Below, piece by piece: positions 8,701 through 17,450 of a stretch of 64,000 bases of DNA (positions within the stretch are counted from its first letter, which is position 1; every line of letters begins with the position of its first letter). Both the position numbers and the translations under genes were made by a program. The notes under the pieces were generated by a model. That model was given only the letters and a program-made list of their open reading frames with translations. It ran no database searches and was not told the DNA's origin. The stretch is taken from NCBI GenBank assembly GCA_031425275.1, contig JANPJA010000036.1, forward strand, positions 4,782 through 68,781, given 5' to 3'. The DNA is from JAIVGV01 sp031425275. GTDB taxonomy: Bacteria; Acidobacteriota; Blastocatellia; Pyrinomonadales; Pyrinomonadaceae.

Positions 8701-8722
8701 GGGAGACGGTCTGGCCGATCAT
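5705..8722 (-). CDS. Ser/Thr protein kinase with transmembrane segment and TPR array
   Basis: 1005 residues. The kinase domain covers about 9-285: GEGGMG loop 16-21, Lys38 in VAIK, HRD 130-132 with KPSN, DFG 150-152, GTPLYLSPEQ activation-segment end 184-193. All catalytic residues are present, so it should be an active PknB-type kinase. A single membrane helix follows (about 322-342). The rest (about 355-1000) is a run of tetratricopeptide repeats (ALAHASLAESL, AYLKVGNLYARQ, ALNNLG-like units), which would be extracytoplasmic if the kinase is cytosolic. This architecture is frequent in Acidobacteriota and is thought to couple protein-protein sensing to phosphorylation. It lies immediately upstream of the two twin-motif small genes on the same strand. 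Confidence 0.93.
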   Translation of the reverse strand: MIGQTVSHYRIIDLLGEGGMGTVYAAEDTRLGRRVAIKIPHAAPSSDNSFHARFLREARAVSALSHPHIATVFDYGETPEGRPFIVMELINGRELGEVMRDGGLTLTRTLEIVEDVAEALSEAHRQGIVHRDIKPSNVIVNERGEIKVLDFGLAKLVGEGHETASTPESETMMRPLTRSDVMLGTPLYLSPEQAKGIHIDPRSDLFALGALLYECLTGRAAFAGATVVEIAAQIIHVNPPPPSTLNANVPADLDRAVMRALAKRPDDRYQTAEELGADLRTLRRQLSEADDTGVPQRVVRSAATSHASTLVTLGDNLRRPRLSIAAAAAAVVLALAGFWAVSRWARPAPHQPNSAVAELYNKGVDLLRDGAYWQASRTLQRAVEADDKFALAHASLAESLTELDYTERASQELLRVNTLVPDRTALPERDRLYLEAVTATATRDFAGAVGAYERLAARWPDEAHLHVDLGRAYEKADDIKRAVESYLRATERSSQYATAYLKVGNLYARQQDYESAESAFRRAEDIYRDTGVSEARAEVLYQRGFMLRNRGKYAEARAQLEQALELAKLGNETQQINALRQLSVVALRENDTARATGYAREAADLAHSKGMENTAALSLIELGNAYFAGGEYGDADKYFRQALDIARRNKATRVEANALASFGSMLIQKGETDEGARHAGQALAFYQQGGYRKEAAQVLSVLGRANRQKGNYAEALRAFEQQLQLAEGLRDLPQAALSHGEVAAILGQQGRFAEALGHLDAGYEIDRAQGDRQRIGYTLLGRVDMLWSLGRYEQARALLAEAPALAVRDGVKNKGLLAEMHLTAANMALSERRFAVARAEGAEAAALGGENKKIMVRAKLAQALALANSGGGAAAARRFGEEAAEMAASVGDPWLLSNARLALAEVLVEGGDARAALEHAVAAQESFARAEQREAEWRASLVAARAAARAGDAAAARQHAARSGRVLSEIQQAWGAEIFNSYQTRPDVQLCRRQLGELSAGARPA

Positions 8723-8967
8723 AACAAGGGGGGCGCTTCCGACTCGCGGAACAGGTCTCGGTCGTGCGGGACGAGGTTGAAGGTGAAACTTGCGGCCGCG
8801 AGAGCAGCGGCGCGGCCGGCCGTCGTGCTGTCGCCGTAGGAATTCGCTTGGCCCGCGTATTCTGCGCTAAAGCGCGACGCTTTATCAAGCGTAATCGCTC
8901 CGGGCCGTGTCGTCGGCGCGCCGCCCGGCGGGGGCCGTCCGCGCCCCCGGAAATGTGCCCGGCCCGG

Positions 8968-11019
8968 CTACTTTCTGGCGGCCGGCGTGAGCTTGAATTT
9001 CAGCCGCTCGCCGCCGCGCACGACCTCGACCTCGTACTCCACGCCCGCCTTCATCTCGCCGAGCGCGTAGGTATAGTCGTAAACATTCTTCACGTCGCGC
9101 CCCGCCATTCGCACGATCACGTCGCCGGCCTTGAGGCCGGCGGCCGCGGCCGGCGAGTCGTCGCGCACGCCGTCGAGCTTCATGCCTTCGCCGCCTTCGG
9201 CGTAAGAGGGGATCGTGCCGAGATAGACGCGGAAGCCGGCGGCGGAACGCCCCGCCCCCGGCGTCGTCTTCGCCAGCGCATAAGTCGGCCGCCGGTCGGC
9301 CGCATCGACGGCGCGCGTCACGTCGCCGACGAGCGCGGTGACGCGCGCGAGTCCCTCGTAGTTGATGCGCTCGGCCGTGTCCGTCGGCTTGTGGTAGTCC
9401 TCGTGCGTGCCCGTCCAGAAGAAGAGGACGGGGACTTGCCGCGCGTAGAACGACGAATGATCCGACGGGCCGAAGCCGTCCTCGTTCAAGGTCAGGGCGA
9501 ACGGGCGGCGCGGCTCGCCGCTGACGATCACGCGGCCGTTGATGTCGTTGACGACGGGCACCGCGCCCTCGCCCGCGGCGGGGGCGCGCCCGTCGGCCGT
9601 CACGTCCAGACGGAGGGGGCCGTTCGAGCGTTCGATAATTTGCTTCCACTCGGCCGCCGTGCCCACGCCGCCGACGATCAGCCGGTCGTCTTTCAGCCGC
9701 CCGACCATGTCCATGTTGAGCATGGCGACGGTCTGCGGCAGGGCGTGGGCCGGGTTTTTGTTGACGTAAAAATTGGAGCCGAGCAAGCCCTCCTCCTCGC
9801 CGCCGAAGGCGACGAAGACGAGCGTGCGGCGCGGGCGCCCTTTCGCCGCCGCGAACTGCCGCGCGAGTTCCATGAGCGCGGCCGTGCCCGAGGCGTTGTC
9901 GTCCGCGCCGTGGTGGACTTCGCCCTCGCGCGCCGCGAGGCTCCCCTGCCCGCCGCGCCCGAGGTGATCGTAGTGCGCGCCGATGACAATCGCCTCCGAC
10001 TTTAACTTCGCGTCGGAGCCGTCGAGGACGCCGACGACGTTGTAGGCCGGGGCCTCGCGTCTGACCACGTCGGTCTCGATCTGGAAGGCGATGTGTTTAA
10101 GCGGCGTCGAGTGATTCGCCCGCGCGCCCGCCCCCTGTGTCGCGCCGGCCGCGACTTTTTCGTTCGCCGACTGTTCCAACTTCTCGAACGTGACCAACGG
10201 CAGCGCCGCCGCCTCGACCGCGCGGCGCGCGACCTGCCGGGAGACGAGGACGACGGGGAGACCGGCGTCGCCCGCCGCGACGCCCTCGTCGGGCCGCAGC
10301 CGCGTCAGTTTGTCGTCCTTGAAATTATCCTCGCGCGTGACGACGACCAGCGCCCGCGCCCCGTGCTCGCGCGCGGCCGACGCCTTGAACCGGAGGTCGG
10401 CGAAGCGCGCGAACTGCCCGTGCGGGTTGTCGCCGTCGGGTGTGCCCGCGAAGGCGAGGACGACGCGGTCTTTGACCTCGACGCCCGCGTAGTCGTCGTG
10501 GTTCAGCTCCGCCGCCTTGATGCCGTAGCCGACATAGACCACGCCCGCGCGCTCGACGCGGCCGCTCGCGCTCCACGCGAGCGGCGTCCAGTCCTCGCCG
10601 ACCCGGAGATCGACGCCGGCGGCCGCGTGCGCGTTCTGCGGCGCGTCGCCCGCGCGCGCCGTGAAGCTCATCGCGTTCTTTCCGCCCAACTCGACCGCCG
10701 CGACGTAGGGGAAGCTCTGGAAATATGTGCCGGGGTCGGCCGCCGCTTTCTGCTTGCCGTCGCCTTCGCGATGAACCTCCGGGCCGGAGGGCGGGCGCAG
10801 GCCGAGGCGGCCGAACTCGGCGGCTATTAACCGGGCGGCCATCTCCGCGCCCTTCGTCCCGGTGCGGCGGCCGTCGAACTCGTCCGAGGCGAGGCGCGTG
10901 ACGTGCGCGCGCAGCCGCTCGACGCCCGACCCGGCGCTCGATGTTTTCGCGGCCTGCTGCCCCGACGCGCCCGTCGCGAGCGAGAGGACGAGCAGGAGCG
11001 GAGGAAATTTGTGACGCAT
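8968..11019 (-). CDS. Secreted M28-family zinc peptidase with PA insert and C-terminal PDZ domain
   Basis: 683 residues. Signal peptide 1-20 (hydrophobic LLLVLSLATG). A PA-like inserted domain lies around 135-280. The M28 catalytic core provides the two-zinc set: HYDHLG (His349), GADDNASGTAA (Asp373), GGEEEGLLGS (Glu408/409 as general base and ligand), NMDMVG (Asp437) and HEDYHKPTDT (His543). A PDZ domain closes the protein (about 595-675: LGTIPSYAEGGEGMKL, DSPAAAAGLKAGDVI). It most likely acts as a periplasmic or exported aminopeptidase. ATG 11019 has no visible Shine-Dalgarno; an intergenic fold-back repeat starts 17 bases upstream. The secreted propeller gene upstream on the same strand may be part of the same peptide-degrading set. 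Confidence 0.92.
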   Translation of the reverse strand: MRHKFPPLLLVLSLATGASGQQAAKTSSAGSGVERLRAHVTRLASDEFDGRRTGTKGAEMAARLIAAEFGRLGLRPPSGPEVHREGDGKQKAAADPGTYFQSFPYVAAVELGGKNAMSFTARAGDAPQNAHAAAGVDLRVGEDWTPLAWSASGRVERAGVVYVGYGIKAAELNHDDYAGVEVKDRVVLAFAGTPDGDNPHGQFARFADLRFKASAAREHGARALVVVTREDNFKDDKLTRLRPDEGVAAGDAGLPVVLVSRQVARRAVEAAALPLVTFEKLEQSANEKVAAGATQGAGARANHSTPLKHIAFQIETDVVRREAPAYNVVGVLDGSDAKLKSEAIVIGAHYDHLGRGGQGSLAAREGEVHHGADDNASGTAALMELARQFAAAKGRPRRTLVFVAFGGEEEGLLGSNFYVNKNPAHALPQTVAMLNMDMVGRLKDDRLIVGGVGTAAEWKQIIERSNGPLRLDVTADGRAPAAGEGAVPVVNDINGRVIVSGEPRRPFALTLNEDGFGPSDHSSFYARQVPVLFFWTGTHEDYHKPTDTAERINYEGLARVTALVGDVTRAVDAADRRPTYALAKTTPGAGRSAAGFRVYLGTIPSYAEGGEGMKLDGVRDDSPAAAAGLKAGDVIVRMAGRDVKNVYDYTYALGEMKAGVEYEVEVVRGGERLKFKLTPAARK

Positions 11020-11036
11020 ATGTTTTGTCCGTGGTC

Positions 11037-11149
11037 AGTTGTCCGTGGTCAGTCGTCCGTTGTTCGTGGCTGAAACGCGCCGCCCGCAAAATGATCCTTC
11101 AAGCCTCTGTATCACGAAAACAACTGACTACTGACCACGGACAACTGAC
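11037..11149. repeat. Fold-back repeat, GTCAGTTGTCCGTGG family
   Basis: Direct copies of a 10-base unit related to GTGGTCAGTT at 11037-11067 are mirrored by complementary copies at 11121-11149, so the transcript could form a hairpin of about 110 bases. The same family occurs at 17451-17555, 18138-18250 and 24285-24394. Confidence 0.8.
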
Positions 11150-11153
11150 GTTT

Positions 11154-12236
11154 TTACTCGACCCAGTCGGCGATAAAGACGTTCGTGTCGCCGCGCGTGC
11201 GCGCGTTGCGGTTCGAGGCGAAGACGAGTTGCCGGCCGTCGGGCGAGAACATCGGGAAGCCGTCGAAGCTGTCGTGGTGCGTGACGCGCTCCAGATTCGT
11301 GCCGTCGAGGTTGACGAGGTAGAGATCGAAGTTGCGGCCGCGCTTGTCCGGGTAATTCGACGCGAAGATGATGCGGCGTCCGTCGGGCGTGAAGTAGGGC
11401 GCGAAGCTCGCCACGCCCAACGAAGTCACCTGCCGCTTGTTCGCGCCGTCGGCGTCCATCGTCCACAGCTCGAACGCATTGGGCTCGATGACGTTTTCGG
11501 CGAGCAGCTTTTTATACCGCGCGATCTGTTCGGGCGTCTTCGGGTGGTACGAGCGATAGACGATCCGCCGGCCGTCGCGCGAGAAGAACGGGCCGCCGTC
11601 GTAGCCCAACTCTTTCGTCAGCCGCCGCACGTTCTTCCCCGAAGCGTCCATCGTGTAGATGTCGAGGTCGCCGTCACGCATCGAGGTGAAGACGATCCTT
11701 TTACCGTCAACCGACACCGTGGCTTCGGCGTCGTAGCCGGGCGTCGAGGTCAGGCGCCGAACGTCATTGGCGTCGGGTTTGGCGGTGAAGATGTCGAAGC
11801 CGGGGTGGATGGCCCAGACGTAGCCGCGCGAGCGGTCGGGGGGGGCGGGGCACTCGCGCGCGGTCAGGTGCGTCGAGGCGTAGAGGATGCGTTTGCCGTT
11901 CGGGAAAATGTAGGCGCAGGTGGTCGCGCCGTCGCCGGTCGAGACGAGTCGCCGCCCGGAGCCGTCCGCCGAGTTCATCGTGAAAATCTGATCGCACCCC
12001 ATCCCGGCCGTCTTCGACTGGAAGCTCAACTTCCGCCCGTCGCCGCTGAAATAGGCTTCGGCGTTCTCGCCGTTGGTGGTCAACTGGCGGACGTTCTTGA
12101 GGTGACGCTCGGCCGGGAACTCGATGGCTTCCGGCGCGTTCGCCTGCTGTTGCCGCGCGGGCGGCTGTGCGGCGGAGAACGCGGCGACCGAGAAGGCGAC
12201 GAAGAGGGCGAGGGGGAACAGAAGTTTCGTGCTCAT
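11154..12236 (-). CDS. Secreted TolB-like beta-propeller protein
   Basis: About 360 residues from ATG 12236 (MSTKLLFPLALFV). This start gives a clean signal peptide; a GTG ten codons upstream would add a charged extension. The mature chain contains repeated PD40 units with the signature 'D.....FSPDGR.I.F.S': FSGDGRKLSFQS, SVDGKRIVFTSMRDG, FSRDGRRIVYRS, FTPDGRRIIFASN, FSPDGRQLVFASN. These build a beta-propeller that usually serves as a periplasmic binding platform. No peptidase domain is attached. It lies upstream of the M28 peptidase gene with an intervening fold-back repeat. Ligand unknown. Confidence 0.85.
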   Translation of the reverse strand: MSTKLLFPLALFVAFSVAAFSAAQPPARQQQANAPEAIEFPAERHLKNVRQLTTNGENAEAYFSGDGRKLSFQSKTAGMGCDQIFTMNSADGSGRRLVSTGDGATTCAYIFPNGKRILYASTHLTARECPAPPDRSRGYVWAIHPGFDIFTAKPDANDVRRLTSTPGYDAEATVSVDGKRIVFTSMRDGDLDIYTMDASGKNVRRLTKELGYDGGPFFSRDGRRIVYRSYHPKTPEQIARYKKLLAENVIEPNAFELWTMDADGANKRQVTSLGVASFAPYFTPDGRRIIFASNYPDKRGRNFDLYLVNLDGTNLERVTHHDSFDGFPMFSPDGRQLVFASNRNARTRGDTNVFIADWVE

Positions 12237-12497
12237 TAATCTTAAAGGGAAAAGGTTTCGCGGCACTGAACGGGAGATTGATGGCGCGCCCCTACTTTAA
12301 ACCGCGCCCGCCCCGAAGCCAAGCACGCCCCGCCGAAAGTATTGGTCATCGCGGCCCCCGCCGTGGATAATCAACGTCGGCAGCCGTGTCGGAACCCTTA
12401 CGCCTACTCACAAGGTAAAACTATGGAGCCCACCAAACGCTTCCCGGTAGCCTTCTCCTTCGCGGCGGAGAAGCGTGGCATCATCATTTGAAATTAT

Positions 12498-14999
12498 ATG
12501 TCTCCCATAGACCCCACCCACTTTAAGGCATCCGCCGGGCCACGGCCCGGTCAGTTCACGGCCATGATCAGCAGCACGGCGCTCGATCTGCCGCGACACC
12601 GCGAGCTGGCGCACAAGGCGTGTCTTGAGGCGGGCGTCTTCCCCATCGGCATGGAGCAACTTCCGGCGCGTGACGCGACCGGCATCGCCGCCTCGTTGGA
12701 GATGGTCGATCAGGCCGACATTTACATCGGCGTTTACGCCTTCCGCTACGGCTGGGTGCCCGACGGGCAGGACGTCTCAATCACCGAAATGGAGTTCGAC
12801 CGCGCGGTGGCGCGCAAAGCGGAGAGCAAGCTCCGCGAAATTTTCGTCTTCGCCGCCCACAAAAAGCACGCCTTCACCGCAGACGACATCGAAGCCGACA
12901 AGGTCGCGCAGGAGAAGCTCCGCAAGTTCAAGGCGCGCGCGGCCGAAGGGCGTATGCGCAAAGAGTTCGAGTCTGCGGAGGAGCTTCACCGCCTCGTCCT
13001 CCACGCGCTGAACGAGTTCAAGAGCAGGCAGCAGCGCACAGTGGACGCTGCGACTGACGCGCGCCCCGCGCGCACCTCCACGCCTAACAACCTCCCACGC
13101 CTCCAGTCCTTCTTCGGCCGCGAGGCGGAACTAGAGAAAATCCGTGAAGCCCTCGATCCCGACAACCGCACGTGGGGCGCGCTCATCGACGGGCCGGGCG
13201 GCATGGGCAAGACCTCCCTCGCCGTCCGCGCCGCCTACGACTGCACGCCCGAACAGTTCAAGCGCATCGTCTTCGTCTCCGTGAAGACACGCGAGTTGGA
13301 CGACGACGGCGTGCGCGAGCTGGGCGTCTTCATCCTGCCCGGCTTCCTCGAAATGCTCAATGAACTCTCACGCGAGCTGGGCCGTGCGGACATCACGAAG
13401 TCCCCCGAGGACGAGCGCATCAGGCTGCTGCTCGAAGCCCTCCGCGACGAGCAGGTTCTGCTCATCCTCGACAACCTCGAATCACTCCCCAAGGGCGACC
13501 GCGACAAACTCTTCACCTTCGTCAAGCGACTGCCTGTGGGCTGCAAGGCCATCCTCACCAGCCGCCGCCGCATCGGCTCCGGCTCGGAAGAGCTCATCCT
13601 CGAAAAATTTAGCCAAGAGGCCGCGCTCGAAACCCTCGCCGACCTTGCCCGCCGCAACTCCCTGCTCGCGAAGACCGGCGAGGCCGAGCGCATCGCCCTT
13701 TACGAGCAGACCGCCGGCAAGCCGCTGCTCCTGCGCTGGGTGGCCGGGCAACTCGGCCGCGGGAGCTGCCGCACCTTCAACGACGCACTGGAGTTCCTCC
13801 GCTCATGCCCTGCGGACAACGACCCGCTGGAGTTCGTCTTCGGCGATCTGGTGAATGAGTTCACCGAGGACGAGACCAAAGTCCTCTGCGCGCTCACCTA
13901 CTTCAGCCTGCCGGCGAAAGTGGAGCACGTTGCCGCGGTCGCGGGCTGCGATGAGGAACCGACCGAGACCGCCCTGCGCAGCCTCGCCAACCGCTCGCTG
14001 GTCGTCCCGGATACTGAGGAGACGGCGTTCGCCCTCGTGCCGATGGTCGCCGACTTCCTGCGGCGGCGGAAGCCCGAGGTCGTCGCGGAGACCGGCGACC
14101 GTCTCGAAAAGCAAGCCTACGCCCTGGTGTTGGAGAACAGCTACGACAACTTCGACAGCTTCCCCGCGCTCGACGCTGCGTGGCCCACCGTCGCCGCCGC
14201 CCTGCCGCGTTTCCTCGCCGGGCCGAATGCCCGACTCCAGACCGTGTGCGACGCATTGAGCGATTTTCTCAATTTCACCGGCCGCTGGGATGAACGGCTT
14301 GTTCTCTCGCAGGATGCCGAAGACAAGGCTGTGGCGGCCAAAGATTTTTTGAATGCCGGCTGGCGGGCCTATGATATCGGCTGGGTTCACTATCTGCGCG
14401 GACAGTCGGCGGAAGTGCGCGCCTGCGCCGACCGCGCCGAGGCCCACTGGCGCAAGGCCCAAGCCGGCACCCGCGAACGTGCCACCGCCATCCGCTTGCA
14501 CGGCATCGGGCACCAATTGGCCAGAGATTACCCTGCCGCCATCGCGGCCTTCCGCGAAGCCGTGGAACTTAGGCGCACCTTGAGCCTTGAGAGCGCTGAT
14601 GTTGCCATTGCCTTGAACTCCCTCGCCAGTGCCGAAAAGCTCTCAGGCGATTTCGACGCCGCTGAGCGCGACTACCGCGAGGCCCTACGGATATCCAAAG
14701 CCGTTGGAGATCGCGAGGGTGTAGCCGTTCGCACAGGCAATCTGGCCGCGTTGTCGCTAACCCGCCGAGACTGGCCCAGCGCGGAAGCTTTGGCCCGTGA
14801 AGCCCTAAGCTTGTCCGAAAAGGTTGGCCGTCAGGAGTTAATCGCCGAGGACTGCCGACGCCTCGCCAAGGCTCTCGCGCGGCAAGGTCGGAAGACAGAA
14901 GCTCTCCCTCTCGCCCGGCGCGCCGTCGAAATATACACCGCCCTGCGTTCCCCAGACCTCGAAGCAGCTCTCCAGACGCTCGCGGAATGCGAAAGCTGA
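12498..14999 (+). CDS. STAND NTPase with N-terminal DUF4062 and C-terminal TPRs
   Basis: 833 residues. DUF4062 at about 18-120: FTAMISST strand, MVDQADIYIGVYAFRYGWVP, then SITEMEFDRA; this is a TIR-like Rossmann module. An NB-ARC-like NTPase follows at about 205-500: 'FFGREAELEKI' entry, Walker A GPGGMGKTS (232-240), Walker B VLLILDN (320-326), 'CKAILTSRRR' sensor strand. A winged-helix stretch runs around 460-540 and TPRs from about 600 to 833 (AIAAFREAVELRR, AERDYREALRIS). STAND proteins oligomerise on binding a trigger; DUF4062-STAND proteins are candidates for antiphage or signalling roles. Codon use is slightly less GC-rich than the neighbours. The upstream spacer shows no Shine-Dalgarno, so the start is by homology of the first strand. 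Confidence 0.85.
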   Translation: MSPIDPTHFKASAGPRPGQFTAMISSTALDLPRHRELAHKACLEAGVFPIGMEQLPARDATGIAASLEMVDQADIYIGVYAFRYGWVPDGQDVSITEMEFDRAVARKAESKLREIFVFAAHKKHAFTADDIEADKVAQEKLRKFKARAAEGRMRKEFESAEELHRLVLHALNEFKSRQQRTVDAATDARPARTSTPNNLPRLQSFFGREAELEKIREALDPDNRTWGALIDGPGGMGKTSLAVRAAYDCTPEQFKRIVFVSVKTRELDDDGVRELGVFILPGFLEMLNELSRELGRADITKSPEDERIRLLLEALRDEQVLLILDNLESLPKGDRDKLFTFVKRLPVGCKAILTSRRRIGSGSEELILEKFSQEAALETLADLARRNSLLAKTGEAERIALYEQTAGKPLLLRWVAGQLGRGSCRTFNDALEFLRSCPADNDPLEFVFGDLVNEFTEDETKVLCALTYFSLPAKVEHVAAVAGCDEEPTETALRSLANRSLVVPDTEETAFALVPMVADFLRRRKPEVVAETGDRLEKQAYALVLENSYDNFDSFPALDAAWPTVAAALPRFLAGPNARLQTVCDALSDFLNFTGRWDERLVLSQDAEDKAVAAKDFLNAGWRAYDIGWVHYLRGQSAEVRACADRAEAHWRKAQAGTRERATAIRLHGIGHQLARDYPAAIAAFREAVELRRTLSLESADVAIALNSLASAEKLSGDFDAAERDYREALRISKAVGDREGVAVRTGNLAALSLTRRDWPSAEALAREALSLSEKVGRQELIAEDCRRLAKALARQGRKTEALPLARRAVEIYTALRSPDLEAALQTLAECES

Positions 15000-15102
15000 C
15001 CTCGTTGGCGTGAAAGACTTGCGACGGAAATCAGCCCAACTCCGGCGGGCGCGCTGTCGCTGTCGCTGAAGTTCGGCTGATTTGTGACGTGGGCCTGCGG
15101 CG

Positions 15103-16188
15103 CTAGCCGTGTTTGCGCTCGAACTCGGCCATAAAGTCGGCGAGCGCCTCGCAGCCTTCGCGGGGGAAGGCGTTGTAGATGGAGGCGCGGATGCCGCCGA
15201 CGGAGCGGTGGCCTTTGAGGCCGTCGAGCTTGGCGGCGGTCGCCTCCTTGACGAACTGCTTCTCCAACTCTTCGGTCGGCAGCCGCCACGTCACGTTCAT
15301 CAGCGAGCGCGACTCGGGGGCGGCGTGGCCGCGGTAGAAGTCGCCCGCGTCGATGCGGTCGTAGATCAGTTTCGCCTTCGCCTCGTTCTGGCGGTGGATG
15401 CCTGCGAGGCCGCCCTGTGCTGTGACCCACTTGCCGACGAGGTTGAGGATGTAGATGCCCCACGTGTTCGGCGTGTTGTAGAGCGAAGCGTTCTCGGCGT
15501 GCGTGCGGTAGTCGAGCATCGTGTGGAGGCCGTCGGGAATCTTCCCCAACAGGTCGTCGCGGATGATGACGACGGTGACGCCCGACGGGCCGAGGTTCTT
15601 CTGCGCCCCCGCGTAGATGAGCGCGTACTTGCTGACATCCACGGGGCGCGAGCAGATGTTCGACGAGGCGTCGCAGACGAGCGGGACGCCGTTGGCCTCC
15701 GGCTCGCCGTGGAACTCGACGCCCTCGATGGTCTCGTTCGAGGTGAAGTGCAGGTAGGCGGCCGCAGGGTCTAGTTTCAACTCGTGCGGCTCGGGGGTGC
15801 GCGTGTAGCGGCTGTCGGCGAGGTCGGCGGCGACGCTCACCGCGCCCACGCGCTTGGCCTCCTTCAAAGCTTTCTTGCCCCAGCTCCCCGTGAGAATGTA
15901 GTCGGCCGACGCGCCATCAGTGAGCAGGTTCATCGGGATCATCGAGAACTGGAGCGACGCGCCGCCCTGCAAAAACAGCACGCGGTAGCCGGCGGGGATG
16001 CCGAGCAAGTCGCGCAGGCCCTGTTCGGCCCCGCCCATGATCTCGTCGAACTCTTTCGAGCGGTGGCTGATCTCCATCACCGACATGCCGACGCCCGGCA
16101 GGGAAAGCATTTCTTCGCGCGCCTGTTCCAACACGGGCACGGGCAGCACGGCCGGCCCCGCGCTGAAGTTGTAGATTCTCTCGGTCAT
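15103..16188 (-). CDS. serC: Phosphoserine aminotransferase
   Basis: 361 residues, the normal family length. It converts 3-phosphohydroxypyruvate and glutamate to phosphoserine in serine biosynthesis, in the cytoplasm. Features: start NFSAGPAVLP typical of SerC, GGASLQFSMIPMNLL (about 75-89), CDASSNICSRP (172-182) with the PLP-pyridine Asp, and AGAQKNLGPSG with Lys197 as the PLP-binding lysine. The C-terminal GGIRASIYNAFP is the family signature. It is the second gene of an operon with serA, 41 bases downstream of its stop. Confidence 0.97.
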   Translation of the reverse strand: MTERIYNFSAGPAVLPVPVLEQAREEMLSLPGVGMSVMEISHRSKEFDEIMGGAEQGLRDLLGIPAGYRVLFLQGGASLQFSMIPMNLLTDGASADYILTGSWGKKALKEAKRVGAVSVAADLADSRYTRTPEPHELKLDPAAAYLHFTSNETIEGVEFHGEPEANGVPLVCDASSNICSRPVDVSKYALIYAGAQKNLGPSGVTVVIIRDDLLGKIPDGLHTMLDYRTHAENASLYNTPNTWGIYILNLVGKWVTAQGGLAGIHRQNEAKAKLIYDRIDAGDFYRGHAAPESRSLMNVTWRLPTEELEKQFVKEATAAKLDGLKGHRSVGGIRASIYNAFPREGCEALADFMAEFERKHG

Positions 16189-16229
16189 CTTTTCACTAGC
16201 TCCGATTTCAAAGTGTTAAGAATTTTCGA

Positions 16230-17432
16230 CTACTGCAACTTGAGCAGACTGATCTCAAGCATGTCCTCGTTGTCGCGCAGGAGCGCGAGCGTGTCTTCGG
16301 CGGGCGCGGCTTCGAGGTTGATGCGGGCGACCGCCGCCTCGGCCCCCTCGAAGACGATGTTCTCCATCTCCTGCACGTTGATGTGGGCGGCGCGGATGGC
16401 GGCGAGGACTTGCGCGAGGACGCCGGGGCGGTCGCGGTGGCGCACGGTCAAAACGTGCGTGGCGGGCGTGCGCGCGGCGAGGTTGACGACGTTCGGGACT
16501 TTGCCCGTCTCCTTGAACTCGCGGACGATGCGCACGGTCTCGGCGGCGATGGCCTCTTGCGACTGATCGGTCGAGGCCCCGATGTGGTGCGTGCCGTAGA
16601 GCAACGGCTCGCGCGCGATCTCGTCGGTGAACTCGCCCGCGGCGGAAGTCGGTTCGGTCGCGAACACGTCCAACCCCGCGCGAATGTTTTTGGCGCGCAT
16701 GGCCGCGACGAGGGCGCTCTGATCGACCACCTCGCCGCGCGACGTGTTGATGAAGTACGCGCCCTCTTTCATCGCGTCGAAAAACTCCGTGCTCAGGAAT
16801 TCGCGCGTGTCTTTATTGAGCGCGACGTGGACGCTGACCACGTCCGCGCGCCGCGCGACCTCGGCGGGGCTGTCGGCCCACTCGACGCCCAACTCCTCCG
16901 CGCGCTCGCGCGTCAGGCTCCGGCTCCACGCGACGACCGGCATCCCGAAGGCGCGGGCGCGGGTGATGACCTCCTGCCCGATTTGCCCCGTCCCGACGAG
17001 GCCGAGCGTGCGGCCGTAGAGGCCGCGCGCTTTGGAGAACTCTTTTTTATCCCACTTGCCCGCGCGCAACTGGATGACGTTGTCGGCGATGCGGCGGTCG
17101 AGCGCGAGGATCAAGGCGAGGGTGAGTTCGGCGACGGCGACGGAGTTTTTGCCGGGGCAGTTCGAGACGTAGATGCCGCGGCGAGAGGCGGCCGCCACGT
17201 CGATGGTGTTGTAGCCCGCGCCCGCGCGCACGACGAGCTTCAAAGGCCCGGCGTCGAGCGCGGCCTCGGTCACTTTCGTCGAGCGCACGACCAGCACGTC
17301 CGGTTGGAAGTGCGCGACGGCCTCGACGAGCGCGTCGTCCTTCGCGTCCGGCTGGTACTCGTACTCGCAGCCGGCGGCCTCCAGACCGTCGCGCCCCGAC
17401 TGCTCGAATTTGTCGGCGATTAAGACAAGCAT
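16230..17432 (-). CDS. serA: D-3-phosphoglycerate dehydrogenase
   Basis: 400 residues. It oxidises 3-phosphoglycerate with NAD+ in the first step of serine synthesis. The nucleotide-binding loop is GTGQIG (147-152). The catalytic set is Arg232 (NTSRGEVVD), Glu260 (DVFATEP) and His282/283 (GTHHIGAST). A C-terminal ACT domain (about 328-400, VLTVRHRDRPGVLAQVL) is the serine-feedback module. Length matches the short ACT-only class rather than the 530-residue class. GAGGT lies 7 bases before ATG 17432. It is first in the serA-serC pair. A GTCAGT fold-back repeat covers the upstream spacer. Confidence 0.97.
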   Translation of the reverse strand: MLVLIADKFEQSGRDGLEAAGCEYEYQPDAKDDALVEAVAHFQPDVLVVRSTKVTEAALDAGPLKLVVRAGAGYNTIDVAAASRRGIYVSNCPGKNSVAVAELTLALILALDRRIADNVIQLRAGKWDKKEFSKARGLYGRTLGLVGTGQIGQEVITRARAFGMPVVAWSRSLTRERAEELGVEWADSPAEVARRADVVSVHVALNKDTREFLSTEFFDAMKEGAYFINTSRGEVVDQSALVAAMRAKNIRAGLDVFATEPTSAAGEFTDEIAREPLLYGTHHIGASTDQSQEAIAAETVRIVREFKETGKVPNVVNLAARTPATHVLTVRHRDRPGVLAQVLAAIRAAHINVQEMENIVFEGAEAAVARINLEAAPAEDTLALLRDNEDMLEISLLKLQ

Positions 17433-17450
17433 GGCGAAACCTCGAAAGCT

